This document shows positions 17,458 through 26,294 of a stretch of DNA of 44,295 nucleotides, piece by piece. The notes beneath the pieces are model-generated. The model had not been told where the DNA came from. It saw nothing but the letters and a program-made list of their open reading frames with translations, and did no database searches. Made by a program: the position numbers and the translations under genes. The stretch's first letter is position 1. Every line of letters begins with the position of its first letter. Source of the DNA: Clostridiales bacterium (GTDB lineage: Bacteria > Bacillota > Clostridia > Lachnospirales > Lachnospiraceae); contig JAJQDV010000060.1 of NCBI GenBank assembly GCA_021202015.1, positions 28,226 through 72,520 on the forward strand, in the 5' to 3' direction.

Positions 17458-18131
17458 AATATCCCGCCGTTCAATTCTGTTATATTTCTTCTGCAAAGTT
17501 TTCACCGCTGTACCCGCTCCAGCTGCTTTTCCGTTGCGGATGAAAAGTTATTCCGTACCTGGTCATATATCTTCCCCTCCACAAGCCAGGGTCATAACAA
17601 AGGGTGAGATACTTTCCCATGCGCTATCACAGAATCCATCTGATTTGCGCCAATTTAAAATCAGGTCAGGCGCTCATCGAAAATCAGGTCATGGAGATAT
17701 CGGTATCCCAACGCTTCAGCACATCCCGCAGCGGATCATCCAGATAAGACAATGCTCTCTCCCTGATCCAGCCGCAGCATCTTCTTCACACTGCCGCCCT
17801 CGATCAAAAGGGCAATCTGATCCCTTGTCGCCTTATCTGCCTTGTCCGCAAATCTCCGTATAATATCATTGCCGCTGACATTAGCCCAGAAATTCTGCGG
17901 TATACGATCAGCCGAAACAACAAGCTGGTTGCACCAGTTAATCACATCCCACGGACAATAGTATATGATACCATATAGACAGTTTTATTTAAATGATATT
18001 TTTCAAGATTGCCAGGAAAAATTCTATTCCTGCTGATCGGCTTCTTTTAACGTTTTTATCCTATTCCAAACCTTTACGTGAGTTTTGCGGTTTTTCCAAG
18101 GTCCCGGATGCTTCTAACCGCGGTAGAAAAA
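17458..18131. other. Degraded spacer between the panE-like gene and the AraC regulator
   Basis: Apart from the AAA-ATPase-like fragment at 17736-17945, no gene is supported. The stretch 17946-18131 is AT-rich near 17960-18020 and holds no clear terminator. The whole region looks like the remains of a deleted gene. Confidence 0.5.
17736..17945 (-). pseudogene. Fragment of an AAA-ATPase-like (PF09820-type) protein
   Basis: The 69-residue frame reads NQLVVSADRIPQNFWANVSG then NDIIRRFADKADKATRDQIA and LIEGGSVKKML. This closely recalls the middle of the AAA-ATPase-like proteins that occur in many copies in Lachnospiraceae ('N(T/S)S.N.I(V/I)R..(I/A)..AD..T...I..LI.G..I'). The Walker region and the nuclease-like C-terminus are absent, and the frame ends after RLDQGESIVLSG, so this is a relic. 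The identification rests on memory of the family. Confidence 0.6.
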
Positions 18132-18941
18132 TCAAAAGAAATCGGTGTGTCCGAAAGCTATATTGGAGACATGCATGAGCCGGTCTGACTGAGGAATATG
18201 GCCAGACAGCCCCGGTGAGAACTGTGCACGAAATCGACTGGGCGTCATTCCGCTCCATTTTACAAACGTATTGCAGAAATGAGAAGAGCTGGAGAAACCG
18301 ACATTTTGACTGACCTCCGTGACCGACATATCCGTATATTGCAGGAAGGCTTTCGCATTCCGGAATTTTTCGCGCATCTGAAACTCACTGGGCGAGATTC
18401 CCAGACTATTGCGAAAATCTCTGTCCAGCTGGCTGCGGCTTCGCCCGATCTGTCGTGCCACCTCATGAATCTTGAGCGGACGCTGAATATTCTGACGAAT
18501 GAACAGCATGGCTTCGCGAACATGCCCCGGAACATCCGGCGGAATCTGGAATTCCCTTACCTTTCCGGAAAACATTTCCAGCATGGCTTCGGCAAGCACA
18601 TCCACTTCCTCTGCGGAAGAGACCGCCTCCGCCGCCTTCTGGTAATATCCGCAAATCAGGAAAGCAATCCTGATATCGACGCCGCTCTCAATCGCGCGCT
18701 CGGCCCCCAGCGCAGCGTAAATGCTGAACTGATTTTGCAGGCTGCGCAGACTGAGCGGCATCAGTTCCAGAAAATACGAGTTGCCGATTGCAGGAATTGA
18801 GCGGGTGTTAACCGGTGTCAGGCCAAGGGCAACACGCGTCATCAGTTCCTGTTCAAAACGATACAGATTCTCATAAGCCACGAAATCACCTTTTGACAGT
18901 CGACTGGCCATAAAACAATTCAACGGCTCTGTTTTTTCCAT
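18132..18941 (-). CDS. AraC family transcriptional regulator
   Basis: A 269-residue regulator. Residues 1-130 are an unassigned helical sensor domain. About 140-235 form the AraC DNA-binding domain with two helix-turn-helix motifs: REAMLFIRQNIQRPLKIHEVARQIGRSRSQLDRDF, then VTEVSQNVGFSSSSHFCNTFVKWSGMTPSRFR, the second being the family signature. About 30 extra residues follow the usual end. AAGGAG lies 6 bases before the ATG. It is divergent from the 3-hydroxyacyl-CoA dehydrogenase gene across 152 bases, the classical arrangement for a regulator controlling its neighbour. Confidence 0.92.
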   Translation of the reverse strand: MEKTEPLNCFMASRLSKGDFVAYENLYRFEQELMTRVALGLTPVNTRSIPAIGNSYFLELMPLSLRSLQNQFSIYAALGAERAIESGVDIRIAFLICGYYQKAAEAVSSAEEVDVLAEAMLEMFSGKVREFQIPPDVPGHVREAMLFIRQNIQRPLKIHEVARQIGRSRSQLDRDFRNSLGISPSEFQMREKFRNAKAFLQYTDMSVTEVSQNVGFSSSSHFCNTFVKWSGMTPSRFRAQFSPGLSGHIPQSDRLMHVSNIAFGHTDFF

Positions 18942-18983
18942 TCTTGTACTCCTTTTTATACAATTTTTCGAAGTATTGCTTCA

Positions 18984-19012
18984 ATTCTATCGTTTATGCG
19001 TCATTTTTGCAA
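18984..19012 (-). promoter_or_regulatory. Promoter of the AraC regulator gene
   Basis: On the minus strand TTGCAA (19007-19012) and TAGAAT (18984-18989) are 17 bases apart, followed by a 40-odd-base leader. TTGCAA is self-complementary, so the same bases could serve the divergent gene, though I find no well-spaced -10 box for it. The palindrome AGAACAGTTCT (19043-19053) lies in the divergent leader. Confidence 0.6.
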
Positions 19013-19093
19013 GTATGATCGGACATATTATGTTAAAATCAGAGAACAGTTCTTATAGAAAAATAAATTAAAAAAGAGAAAGGAAAAACAACT

Positions 19094-20038
19094 ATGAGCC
19101 TGAAAAATATTGTTGTGATCGGCGGCGGCGTCCTTGGAAGCCAGATTGCCTACCAGACCGCATACAAAGGATTTCCCGTAACAATCTGGCTGAGAAGCCC
19201 TGCTTCCATTGATCGAGCCAGACCCAAACTGGAACGGTTGCACGGCATCTACACTGCGGAACTGAATGCCGCCAGGACATCAGACGGCCCGTACAGTGCC
19301 GGCTTGCTGGAAAACGGAAAAAAATATACGGATGCAGAAATCGATAAGCGTATCGCTGCGGCAGATGCGGCGCTACGCGACATGAAACTGACTACCGATC
19401 TTGCAGACGCAGTAAAAGATGCGGATCTGGTCATTGAAGCTCTGGCAGAGGATATCAATCAGAAAATCGATTTTTACAAGATGCTGGCCCCGCTCCTTCC
19501 GGAAAAAACAATTGTCGCTACCAACTCCTCCACCCTGCTCCCATCGGCCATGGCAGAATACACGCAGCGGCCGGAGAAATATCTTGCACTTCATTTCGCA
19601 AACAACATCTGGAGCGGCAATACAGCAGAAATCATGGGACACGCCGGGACAGATCCGGAAAACTACCGGGCCGTCGTTCAATTTGCCGAGGATATTTCCA
19701 TGGTTCCTCTGGAGGTAAAAAAGGAACAGCCCGGATATATCCTGAATTCCATGCTCGTTCCGTTTCTGGAAGCCGCTGAATTCCTTTGGGCGAACGACAT
19801 CGCCGACTATGAAACCATCGACAAAACCTGGGTGCTCGCCACTCATGCACCAATGGGGCCGTTCCGGGTTATAGATGTAGTGGGTATCACGACGGTCTAT
19901 AATATCACACTGAGCAGACCCGGGGCAGATGACCCGAACACGGTATATGGCAAGCTGGCGAAGCGATTGAAGGAAGAATTCATCGACACGGGAAAACTCG
20001 GCGTGAATGCAGGAGAAGGATTTTATAAGTATAAATAA
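19094..20038 (+). CDS. 3-hydroxyacyl-CoA dehydrogenase family protein
   Basis: A 314-residue NAD(P)-dependent dehydrogenase, the normal length for 3-hydroxybutyryl-CoA dehydrogenase. The Rossmann motif VVIGGGVLGSQIA is at 7-19. The catalytic His167 is in LALHFANNIW, with Glu119 and Asn144/Ser145 (ATNSSTLLPS) in their usual places. The C-terminal domain includes the conserved THAPMGPFRVIDVVG and the ending GEGFYKYK. LHFAN differs from the common HFFNP, so the substrate may not be 3-hydroxybutyryl-CoA. No crotonase or thiolase gene lies beside it, so this is a stand-alone enzyme, probably under the divergent AraC regulator. AAAGGA lies about 10 bases before the ATG. Confidence 0.9.
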   Translation: MSLKNIVVIGGGVLGSQIAYQTAYKGFPVTIWLRSPASIDRARPKLERLHGIYTAELNAARTSDGPYSAGLLENGKKYTDAEIDKRIAAADAALRDMKLTTDLADAVKDADLVIEALAEDINQKIDFYKMLAPLLPEKTIVATNSSTLLPSAMAEYTQRPEKYLALHFANNIWSGNTAEIMGHAGTDPENYRAVVQFAEDISMVPLEVKKEQPGYILNSMLVPFLEAAEFLWANDIADYETIDKTWVLATHAPMGPFRVIDVVGITTVYNITLSRPGADDPNTVYGKLAKRLKEEFIDTGKLGVNAGEGFYKYK

Positions 20039-20223
20039 TAAAACCTTTCTGTACGATTCGCATACCCGGCATTTTCAATTCTTTGTCTCTTTATTCCTGT
20101 TTCCGGGGCGATACACAAAGCCCCGGAAATCATATAACACCTCTCTTAAATCCGAAAAAAACAATTCCGCCCGCGGGATATTTGTGTTATACTGTAATGA
20201 TTACAAAGACGGAGGCGTCCGGC

Positions 20224-20844
20224 ATGACACAACGCTGGGAACAAAACCGGTATATTACGCCGGTCAATATCATATTCGCGCTGCTCAATGTAGCCGTGTA
20301 TGTTATTCTGGAGATCACAGGAGATACGACAGACGCGGTGTTCATGTATGAACACGGAGCCATGTACCCCTATGCCGTCCTGCTGGAGGGACAGTGGTAC
20401 CGGCTGCTGACGTCGGCGTTTCTGCATTTCGGCCTTCCGCATCTGGTAAATAATCTTATCCTTCTGATCTGCCTCGGCAGCTATCTGGAACGGAGATACG
20501 GAAAGGTGCGATTTATCATCCTGTATCTGGTCAGCGCGGTCGGCGGCAGCCTGATCTCCATGTGGCACATGATCTACACGCAGAATGTCGCGGTCTCAGC
20601 CGGCGCTTCTGGCGTAGTGTTTGGCATGGTCGGTGCGCTGCTGTTTCTGGTGTTAAAAAACAAAGGCCGTTTTGAAGACCTGTCTCTCAGGCGATTCCTG
20701 CTCATGATGGCGCTGGCTCTGTACAACGGCTTTGCCACGTCCGGCGTAGACAACGCCGCGCATGTCGGAGGACTGATTACCGGATTTGCGGTCGGGGCCG
20801 TCTTCCTCGCACTGGAAAAAATCGCGGAAGCCGCCCGACGCTGA
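20224..20844 (+). CDS. Rhomboid family intramembrane serine protease
   Basis: A 206-residue membrane protein of the basic six-helix rhomboid type. The catalytic dyad is Ser129 in AGASGVVFG and His180 in DNAAHVGG; the oxyanion-side HLVNN (73-77) in helix 2 is also present. The E-R-R-Y-G motif (89-93) lies between helices. It cleaves membrane segments of other proteins; its substrate is unknown. The frame is open to 20083, but GGAGG sits 8 bases before the ATG at 20224 and rhomboid homology starts there. A TATACT box at 20188-20193 is a possible -10. Confidence 0.95.
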   Translation: MTQRWEQNRYITPVNIIFALLNVAVYVILEITGDTTDAVFMYEHGAMYPYAVLLEGQWYRLLTSAFLHFGLPHLVNNLILLICLGSYLERRYGKVRFIILYLVSAVGGSLISMWHMIYTQNVAVSAGASGVVFGMVGALLFLVLKNKGRFEDLSLRRFLLMMALALYNGFATSGVDNAAHVGGLITGFAVGAVFLALEKIAEAARR

Positions 20845-20907
20845 TCTTCATCGGCATGCTGCGATTCACAACCCTCCGTCTCACACGGAAAAAAGGAGAC
20901 CTCCTGT

Positions 20908-22017
20908 ATGGAAAAAAATGAAATTCTTCAGATATACGGAACAAATTATAAGGAAATGACCACCGAACTCCTGGAGGAGGCAGATCTGGCTTCCGAAATC
21001 CCATCGCCGGAGACATTGATCGGCATCAAGCCGAATCTGAACGCTCCGAGGCCGGCGGAGTTCGGCGCGACGACGCATCCGGAAGTGGTGGCCGGAATCA
21101 TCGAGTACCTACAGCGGCACGGCTTTTCCCGGATCGTGATCGCGGAGGGCGCCTGGGTCGGGGATACTACAGCGGAGGCTTTTGAATTCTGCGGGTATCA
21201 GACCCTGGCAAAACGATACGGGGTGGATCTGTGGGATATGCAGAAAGACTCCTCCCATACCGCAAACTGCGCGGGAATACGCCTGCGAATCTGTGACAGG
21301 GTGGGGCAGATAGATTTTCTGATTAACGTTCCCGTGCTGAAAGGACACTGCCAGACAAAAATCACCTGCGCATTAAAAAACAGCAAAGGCCTGATTCCAA
21401 ACTCGGAAAAACGGCGTTTTCACACCATGGGGCTGCATAAGCCCATCGCGCATCTCAGCGCCGGGATCCGACAGGATTTCATCGTCGTGGATCACATCTG
21501 CGGTGATCTGGACTTTGAAGACGGGGGAAATCCGGTCGTCCGCAACTGCGTCATGGCGGCCAAGGATCCGGTTCTGGTCGACGCTCTGGTCTGCCGGATG
21601 CTTCAGTACGATATTTCTGAGGTGCCTTACGTAAAGCTTGCGGAAGAACTCGGCGCGGGCAGTGCCGATCTGTCTCAGGCAAGGATCTCCGTGATTGGGA
21701 AGAAAGGTGCGATCCGGGAGGATGAGATCCCCCGTCACAGGGTGTGCGATGTCCGGTACGCGGTGGAAGAAGCAGATTCCTGCAGCGCCTGCTATGCCGC
21801 GCTGATTCCCGCGCTGGACCGGCTGAAGGAGGATGGTCTCCTGGAGCTTCTGGATGAAAAGATCGCAATCGGGCAGGGACACCGAGAAAAACACGGCCGT
21901 CTCGGCGTGGGGCTCTGCACAGCCGGGTTTGATGTCTGTATCCGCGGCTGCCCGCCGTCGGAGGAGCAGGTTTATGAGGAGCTGAAAGCCTATATCATCG
22001 GAAAGCAGAACAAATAA
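20908..22017 (+). CDS. DUF362 domain-containing protein
   Basis: A 369-residue protein with the DUF362 core: IGIKPNLN, THPEVVAGIIEYLQRHGFSRIVIAEG, then NVPVLKGHCQTKITCALKNSKGL and KDPVLVDALVCRM. A cysteine-bearing C-terminal part (CSACYAALIPAL, GLCTAGFDVCIRGCPPS) could bind metal. It lacks the ferredoxin domain some members have. The biochemical function is not established. GGAG lies about 11 bases before the ATG. It is followed closely by trmB on the same strand. Confidence 0.88.
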   Translation: MEKNEILQIYGTNYKEMTTELLEEADLASEIPSPETLIGIKPNLNAPRPAEFGATTHPEVVAGIIEYLQRHGFSRIVIAEGAWVGDTTAEAFEFCGYQTLAKRYGVDLWDMQKDSSHTANCAGIRLRICDRVGQIDFLINVPVLKGHCQTKITCALKNSKGLIPNSEKRRFHTMGLHKPIAHLSAGIRQDFIVVDHICGDLDFEDGGNPVVRNCVMAAKDPVLVDALVCRMLQYDISEVPYVKLAEELGAGSADLSQARISVIGKKGAIREDEIPRHRVCDVRYAVEEADSCSACYAALIPALDRLKEDGLLELLDEKIAIGQGHREKHGRLGVGLCTAGFDVCIRGCPPSEEQVYEELKAYIIGKQNK

Positions 22018-22053
22018 TATTGACAGAGCAGATTGAAAAAGAAAGCAGGAAAT

Positions 22054-22701
22054 ATGAGACTCAGAAACATCCCCGGCGCGAAAGAGGCCGTTGCCGCCCA
22101 CAGTTCATGTATCCCGGAGGCTTCCGCTCCGGCCGGAAACTGGCAGCATATTTTCGGAAACAGCCATCCTGTCCATATTGAGATCGGCATGGGAAAAGGA
22201 CGGTTTATCACGGCGCTCGCCGACCGGCATCCCGAGATTAACTATATCGGTATCGAGAGATATGACAGCGTACTTGTCCGCGCTCTCGAAAAACTGGACG
22301 CGCGGGAAGAACCGCTGCCGAACCTCCGGTTCATCCGCATGGACGCGACTCATATCTGCGACATGTTTGCCAAAAACGAGGCGGCCCGCATTTACCTGAA
22401 TTTTTCCGATCCATGGCCGAAGGACCGCCACGCAAAGCGGCGGCTGACCTCCGTTGAATTTTTAAAACGCTACGATCAGATCCTCGCGCCTGACGGACGG
22501 ATCGAATTCAAAACCGACAATCCGGAGCTCTTTTCGTTTTCACTGGAGCAGACCGGACAGGCCGGATGGACGGTGGAGGGATGCACGCGGGATCTCCATC
22601 ACGACCCGGCCATGAACGCCGGGAACGTGATGACCGAATACGAGGAGAAATTCTCCGCTCAGGGAAATCCCATCTGCAAGATGATCATTTCCAGACCCTG
22701 A
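22054..22701 (+). CDS. trmB: tRNA (guanine(46)-N7)-methyltransferase TrmB
   Basis: A 215-residue enzyme making m7G46 in the tRNA variable loop with S-adenosylmethionine. The start MRLRNIPGAKE is typical of Firmicute TrmB. The SAM-binding IEIGMGKGRFITALA, the IGIERYDSVLVRAL acidic strand, LNFSDPWPKDRHAKRRL (family signature) and the C-terminal VMTEYEEKF are all present. The frame is open to a TTG at 22033, but AGGAAAT precedes the ATG at 22054. Its end converges with the hydrolase gene with only a 9-base gap. Confidence 0.97.
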   Translation: MRLRNIPGAKEAVAAHSSCIPEASAPAGNWQHIFGNSHPVHIEIGMGKGRFITALADRHPEINYIGIERYDSVLVRALEKLDAREEPLPNLRFIRMDATHICDMFAKNEAARIYLNFSDPWPKDRHAKRRLTSVEFLKRYDQILAPDGRIEFKTDNPELFSFSLEQTGQAGWTVEGCTRDLHHDPAMNAGNVMTEYEEKFSAQGNPICKMIISRP

Positions 22702-22710
22702 AGAATAAAG

Positions 22711-23253
22711 CTAAGGTGAACTGCTCCCAATGCTCCTGTCCTTCCGTATGTCAATCTGGCACGCCTCCATTGCGGCCAGAGCATTCTTATGGCTTTCCGG
22801 CGTAACACCCGCACAACAGCCGGCATCCACGCAGATCCGGACCTCAGGAAGTGCCGCCTTGAGCAATAAAGCATTCGAGATGACGCAGATATCTGTGCAA
22901 AGACCAATTAACAGGACTGCATCCAGATCGGGAAGACCGGCCGCAAACTGCGCAAGCTCCATCGAACCGAATGTTGATTTATCAAATATACTGCTGTCTT
23001 CCACAGAGAGCTCCGGAACAATCTCCCATCCCGGTGTTCCTTTTATACAATGGATCACAGGCAGCTTCTTCCCCTCCTGCGTCTCCGGATATTCCTCCGT
23101 ATGGGTATCCCGGGTAAATACGACTATCCAGCCTTCCGCACGACATTCCAGAATTTTATCACGCACTTTCGGGACAATCGCCACGGCTTCCGACGTTCCG
23201 AGTGCCCCGTCCACAAAATCCTTTTGCATGTCAACAACAACCAGTAACTTCAT
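22711..23253 (-). CDS. Isochorismatase-fold cysteine hydrolase, nicotinamidase-like
   Basis: A 180-residue hydrolase with the Asp-Lys-Cys triad in place: Asp8 (VVVDMQKDFV), Lys92 (FDKSTFGS) and Cys119 (LIGLCTDICV). Metal ligands typical of nicotinamidases, Asp49 and His51 (TRDTHTEEY) and His68 (IHCIKGTPGW), are also present. This favours nicotinamide to nicotinate plus ammonia (PncA, NAD salvage) over isochorismate or carbamate substrates. It is convergent with trmB and 54 bases from the ridA-like gene on the same strand. Confidence 0.88.
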   Translation of the reverse strand: MKLLVVVDMQKDFVDGALGTSEAVAIVPKVRDKILECRAEGWIVVFTRDTHTEEYPETQEGKKLPVIHCIKGTPGWEIVPELSVEDSSIFDKSTFGSMELAQFAAGLPDLDAVLLIGLCTDICVISNALLLKAALPEVRICVDAGCCAGVTPESHKNALAAMEACQIDIRKDRSIGSSSP

Positions 23254-23307
23254 TCAATCACATCCTCCCCATCACCGTTATAATACGGGGCCGATACGAA
23301 GTGTAAA

Positions 23308-23685
23308 CTATCCGATCAACGCAACCGCCTCAATCTCGACCAGGCCGCCTTTCGGCAGAGTCGACACCTCCACGCAGGACCGGGCCGGAAACGCATCCGC
23401 GAAATATGAGCCGTAAATCTCATTCACCTTGCCGAAATCCGCCATATCTGCCAGAAAAATCGTTGTCTTCACCACATGAGCCAGATCTGAACCGCAGCCT
23501 TCCAGCACGGTTTTTATATTCTCCAGACTCTGCCTGGTCTGATCCTCCACGCTCTCAGGCAGGCTTCCATCCGCGGGACGCAGCCCCAGCTGCCCGGAAA
23601 GGAAAATCAGATCTCCTGTCTTTACCGCGTGAACATAGGGGCCGACCGCCGCCGGTGCATTGTTTACATTGATTGCTTCTCTCAT
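23308..23685 (-). CDS. RidA/YjgF family enamine/imine deaminase
   Basis: A 125-residue small protein of the Rid family, which hydrolyses reactive 2-aminoacrylate-type enamines made by PLP enzymes. It shows AAVGPYVHAVKTGDLIFLSGQLG, the carboxylate-binding Arg102 in PARSCVEVSTLPKGG, and the terminal VEIEAVALIG. Length and motifs are normal for the family. It precedes the nicotinamidase-like gene by 54 bases on the same strand, so they may be co-transcribed. Confidence 0.93.
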   Translation of the reverse strand: MREAINVNNAPAAVGPYVHAVKTGDLIFLSGQLGLRPADGSLPESVEDQTRQSLENIKTVLEGCGSDLAHVVKTTIFLADMADFGKVNEIYGSYFADAFPARSCVEVSTLPKGGLVEIEAVALIG

Positions 23686-23914
23686 ATTGTTATCTTCCTT
23701 TCAACAGGACACTGATCATTCCCGCATTGTGATATGCCTCCGGTACTGATTTTCTGTTTTCTGCAATACAGCATCTCCTGACTCATTCGGGTAAACACGT
23801 GCCAATCCTTTTTGTATACCGGTTTGTTTTCCGGTCACATGAGTTTATTATAAGATTGAAAAAACGCAACTTCAAGAGTTTTCATCGATAATATATGGAA
23901 TCCCTCGTAGATTC

Positions 23915-24397
23915 TTAAGTCCACAAGTTCTGTCCTGCGTCCACGATATCCTTCCCGCTGATATCGATCAGATCATCAAATTTCACTGTCTTCATAATCT
24001 CGCCTTTTTCTCCGGTTTCACCCGTAGCTATGCGGATCATGCGGTAAATGGGGTCAAAGTCAGCCACCCTTCCGGCCAGGCTCACATAATAACCCGTGTT
24101 TCCGCCGGGGCTGTCCGGCTCAAAATAAACAGCCGTCACATCCATCCCCTTTTTCACCTGCAGGAGCTTTCCGGACAGGATTTCGGCTTCCTCCTCCGAC
24201 AGTTCGATCTTTTCGCTCTTCATCAGTTTCCCGGTTTCTTTACTGAGCCGGTCGCTGTGTCCCCGCAGTGCGGCAAAAGGCGCAAAAATCTTCGCCCGCT
24301 CTGACAACGGCATTCTGGGATGTTCCAGAAAAATATCCGGATCTGCCGGCCATGTTTTGTTTATGATATCTTTGTATTTTTCTTCTGCTTCCGTCAT
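23915..24397 (-). CDS. YolD-like accessory protein of the Y-family polymerase cassette
   Basis: A 160-residue protein. The N-terminal part HPRMPLSERAKIFAPFAALRGHSDRL matches the conserved YolD-like core as I recall it ('M...RA..F.PFAAL.GH...'), followed by a basic/acidic helix and a beta-rich C-terminus (YYVSLAGRVADFDPIYRMIRI...KFDDLIDISG). YolD-like genes sit beside Y-family DNA polymerases in Firmicutes and their phages. Here it starts 27 bases after the polymerase stop, on the same strand. Its molecular role is unknown. Confidence 0.8.
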   Translation of the reverse strand: MTEAEEKYKDIINKTWPADPDIFLEHPRMPLSERAKIFAPFAALRGHSDRLSKETGKLMKSEKIELSEEEAEILSGKLLQVKKGMDVTAVYFEPDSPGGNTGYYVSLAGRVADFDPIYRMIRIATGETGEKGEIMKTVKFDDLIDISGKDIVDAGQNLWT

Positions 24398-24424
24398 ATC
24401 AAATCTGCCCCTTCTTCTGATATC

Positions 24425-25870
24425 TTACGCTTTATGCCCGCCGATCTGCCCGTTCCGCTCCCGCATCGTCGCGCCTTCCTGATAGCTGGTTCCTTTGAGG
24501 ACGGCATTTTTTCCATAACGCTTCTTAATGTCGGCCATTGCTTCCTGCAGCTTTTTCTCCTTTTCCTGTTTCTCTGCATCGGTAAACAGGTCGATCTGGT
24601 ATATCCCCTCATCCTCTGCAACCCGCCCGGCTGCAATGTTGATCCGCCTTACCGTAAGATTCCTGTCCGCGATCCGGTCAAACACATCCAGCGCTGCCGC
24701 AATGATCTGACTGCCGAGATTCGTCTGGCCCCGGAGCCGCGTACTGCCATGGGCCGGCTTCGGCACAAGCCGCCCGTAGTGGTCGGATTTCACCGCCCCG
24801 TCATAATTTCCGGCATTTACATTTTCCCTGTCGTACCCGACATCCAGTGTCAGGCTGTCGGTGACAAGGCCCTTGTTGACCAGCTGCAGTGCCAGGCTGT
24901 CCGCCATCTCACGGATAATGATCCGCGCTTTTTCATACGGATACGGTGTGGAGAGCACCTGTCCTTCGGAGATGCTGCGGTTATCTGTCCTGTAATTTTT
25001 TATGTCCTCCATCGCCACAGGCTCAATCCCCCAGGCGTGCTCCATGAGGATCTCCGCATCAATGCCGAACGTTTTATAAAACCATTGCGGATTGACAAGG
25101 CTCTCCCGGGCCACATCGCCCATGGTAAACAGATAATGTTTCTCCAGCTTCCCGGCAGTCGCCCTGCCAAGCCTCCAGAAATCGGTGAGGGGCTTATGGC
25201 ACCAGAGTCTGGCGCGGTATGAATATTCATCCAGCTCTGCAATCCGCACCCCGTCTTTATCGGCAGGGACATGCTTCGCCACGATATCCATGGCAATCTT
25301 CGCCAGATACAGATTGGTACCGATGCCGCAGGTGGCCGTAATGCCTGTTGCATAAAGCACCCCGCGCACCATGGTCATCGCCATCTCATGCGCTGTCATG
25401 CCGTAGGTATGCAGATAAGCGGTGACATCAATGAACACTTCGTCGATGCTGTAGGCAAATATATCCTCCGGCGCGACATATTTCAGATAAATGCTGTATA
25501 TCTGCGCGGAGGTCTCCACATACCGGGACATCCGGGGCGGAGCTACAATGTAAGAGAGTTTAAGCCCCGGATCCGCCGCAAGCGCCTCGGCATCGAAAGA
25601 CGAGGATGTAAATTCATGGTTGGGCGCTTTCAGGATCCTGGCCGCGTTGACCTCTTTTACCCTCTGAACCACTTCAAAAAGCCTTGCCCTCCCGGAGATC
25701 CCGTATGCTTTCAGGGAAGGGGAAACAGCGAGGCAGATGGTCTTTTCCGTGCGCGACTCATCGGCAACGACCAGGTTCGTTTTCAGCGGGTCCAGATGCC
25801 GGTCTGCAGCCTCGCACGAAGCGAAATAAGATTTCAAATCTATGGCAAGATATGTTTTTTTCTTATCCAT
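24425..25870 (-). CDS. Y-family translesion DNA polymerase (UmuC/DinB group)
   Basis: A 481-residue error-prone polymerase. Catalytic metal ligands are Asp11 (LAIDLKSYFASCEA) and Asp143/Glu144 (SIDEVFIDV), with the thumb/little-finger region following (CGIGTNLYLAKIAMDIVAKH, LWCHKPLTDFWRLG). It is longer than DinB (about 350-420) and lacks a clear beta-clamp QLxLF tail; a hydrophobic QIDLF (about 442) near the C-terminus may take that role. AGGAGG lies 8 bases before the ATG. It is third in a five-gene cassette with a repressor and an ImmA-type peptidase, suggesting damage-induced expression. This type is often carried by mobile elements. Confidence 0.93.
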   Translation of the reverse strand: MDKKKTYLAIDLKSYFASCEAADRHLDPLKTNLVVADESRTEKTICLAVSPSLKAYGISGRARLFEVVQRVKEVNAARILKAPNHEFTSSSFDAEALAADPGLKLSYIVAPPRMSRYVETSAQIYSIYLKYVAPEDIFAYSIDEVFIDVTAYLHTYGMTAHEMAMTMVRGVLYATGITATCGIGTNLYLAKIAMDIVAKHVPADKDGVRIAELDEYSYRARLWCHKPLTDFWRLGRATAGKLEKHYLFTMGDVARESLVNPQWFYKTFGIDAEILMEHAWGIEPVAMEDIKNYRTDNRSISEGQVLSTPYPYEKARIIIREMADSLALQLVNKGLVTDSLTLDVGYDRENVNAGNYDGAVKSDHYGRLVPKPAHGSTRLRGQTNLGSQIIAAALDVFDRIADRNLTVRRINIAAGRVAEDEGIYQIDLFTDAEKQEKEKKLQEAMADIKKRYGKNAVLKGTSYQEGATMRERNGQIGGHKA

Positions 25871-25895
25871 CCGGCAATCCTCCTGTCCGTTCCCC

Positions 25896-26195
25896 TTACC
25901 TGCCTGTCACTTCTACAAACCATCTCCCGTGGCGTCCGCAGAACCGCTCATCCACCTGCTCATAAAACAGGTGTCTGCGCTGGCCTCTGACCACTACCGT
26001 ATAGCAGTCGCCGCTATAGGGGCGCCCCACCGTACCGGCCGGGCAGAAATCCTTTACATCCTCAACCCGGTATTTCCTTCCGTCCGGCCAGATGATCACT
26101 TTTGGTTCCGTATATCCGGTCGCATCAGTATCGGATGTGACCTTCACATAAACTTTTTTCTTATGCGGATGTAATGCCCGTATCTTCGGATCCAT
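25896..26195 (-). CDS. 99-residue conserved protein linked to Y-family polymerase cassettes
   Basis: A small basic protein beginning MDPKIRALHPHKKKVYVKVT, then TGYTEPKVIIWPDGRKYRVEDVKDF and, at the end, CYTVVVRGQRRHLFYE...GRWFVEVTGR. It looks all-beta. I recall similar proteins encoded directly upstream of UvrX/DinB-like polymerases in Lachnospiraceae, but no function. GGGAGGTG lies 8 bases before the ATG, and its stop is 25 bases from the polymerase start, so it is almost certainly co-expressed. Confidence 0.8.
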   Translation of the reverse strand: MDPKIRALHPHKKKVYVKVTSDTDATGYTEPKVIIWPDGRKYRVEDVKDFCPAGTVGRPYSGDCYTVVVRGQRRHLFYEQVDERFCGRHGRWFVEVTGR

Positions 26196-26294
26196 GTTCC
26201 GGCCACCTCCCTTCCATCTGCCATCATCCTGTGGCTTCCATATATATGTATGCGCCGGCGAGCCTGTATTCTACTCCGCTTCCGCGGTTATTTC

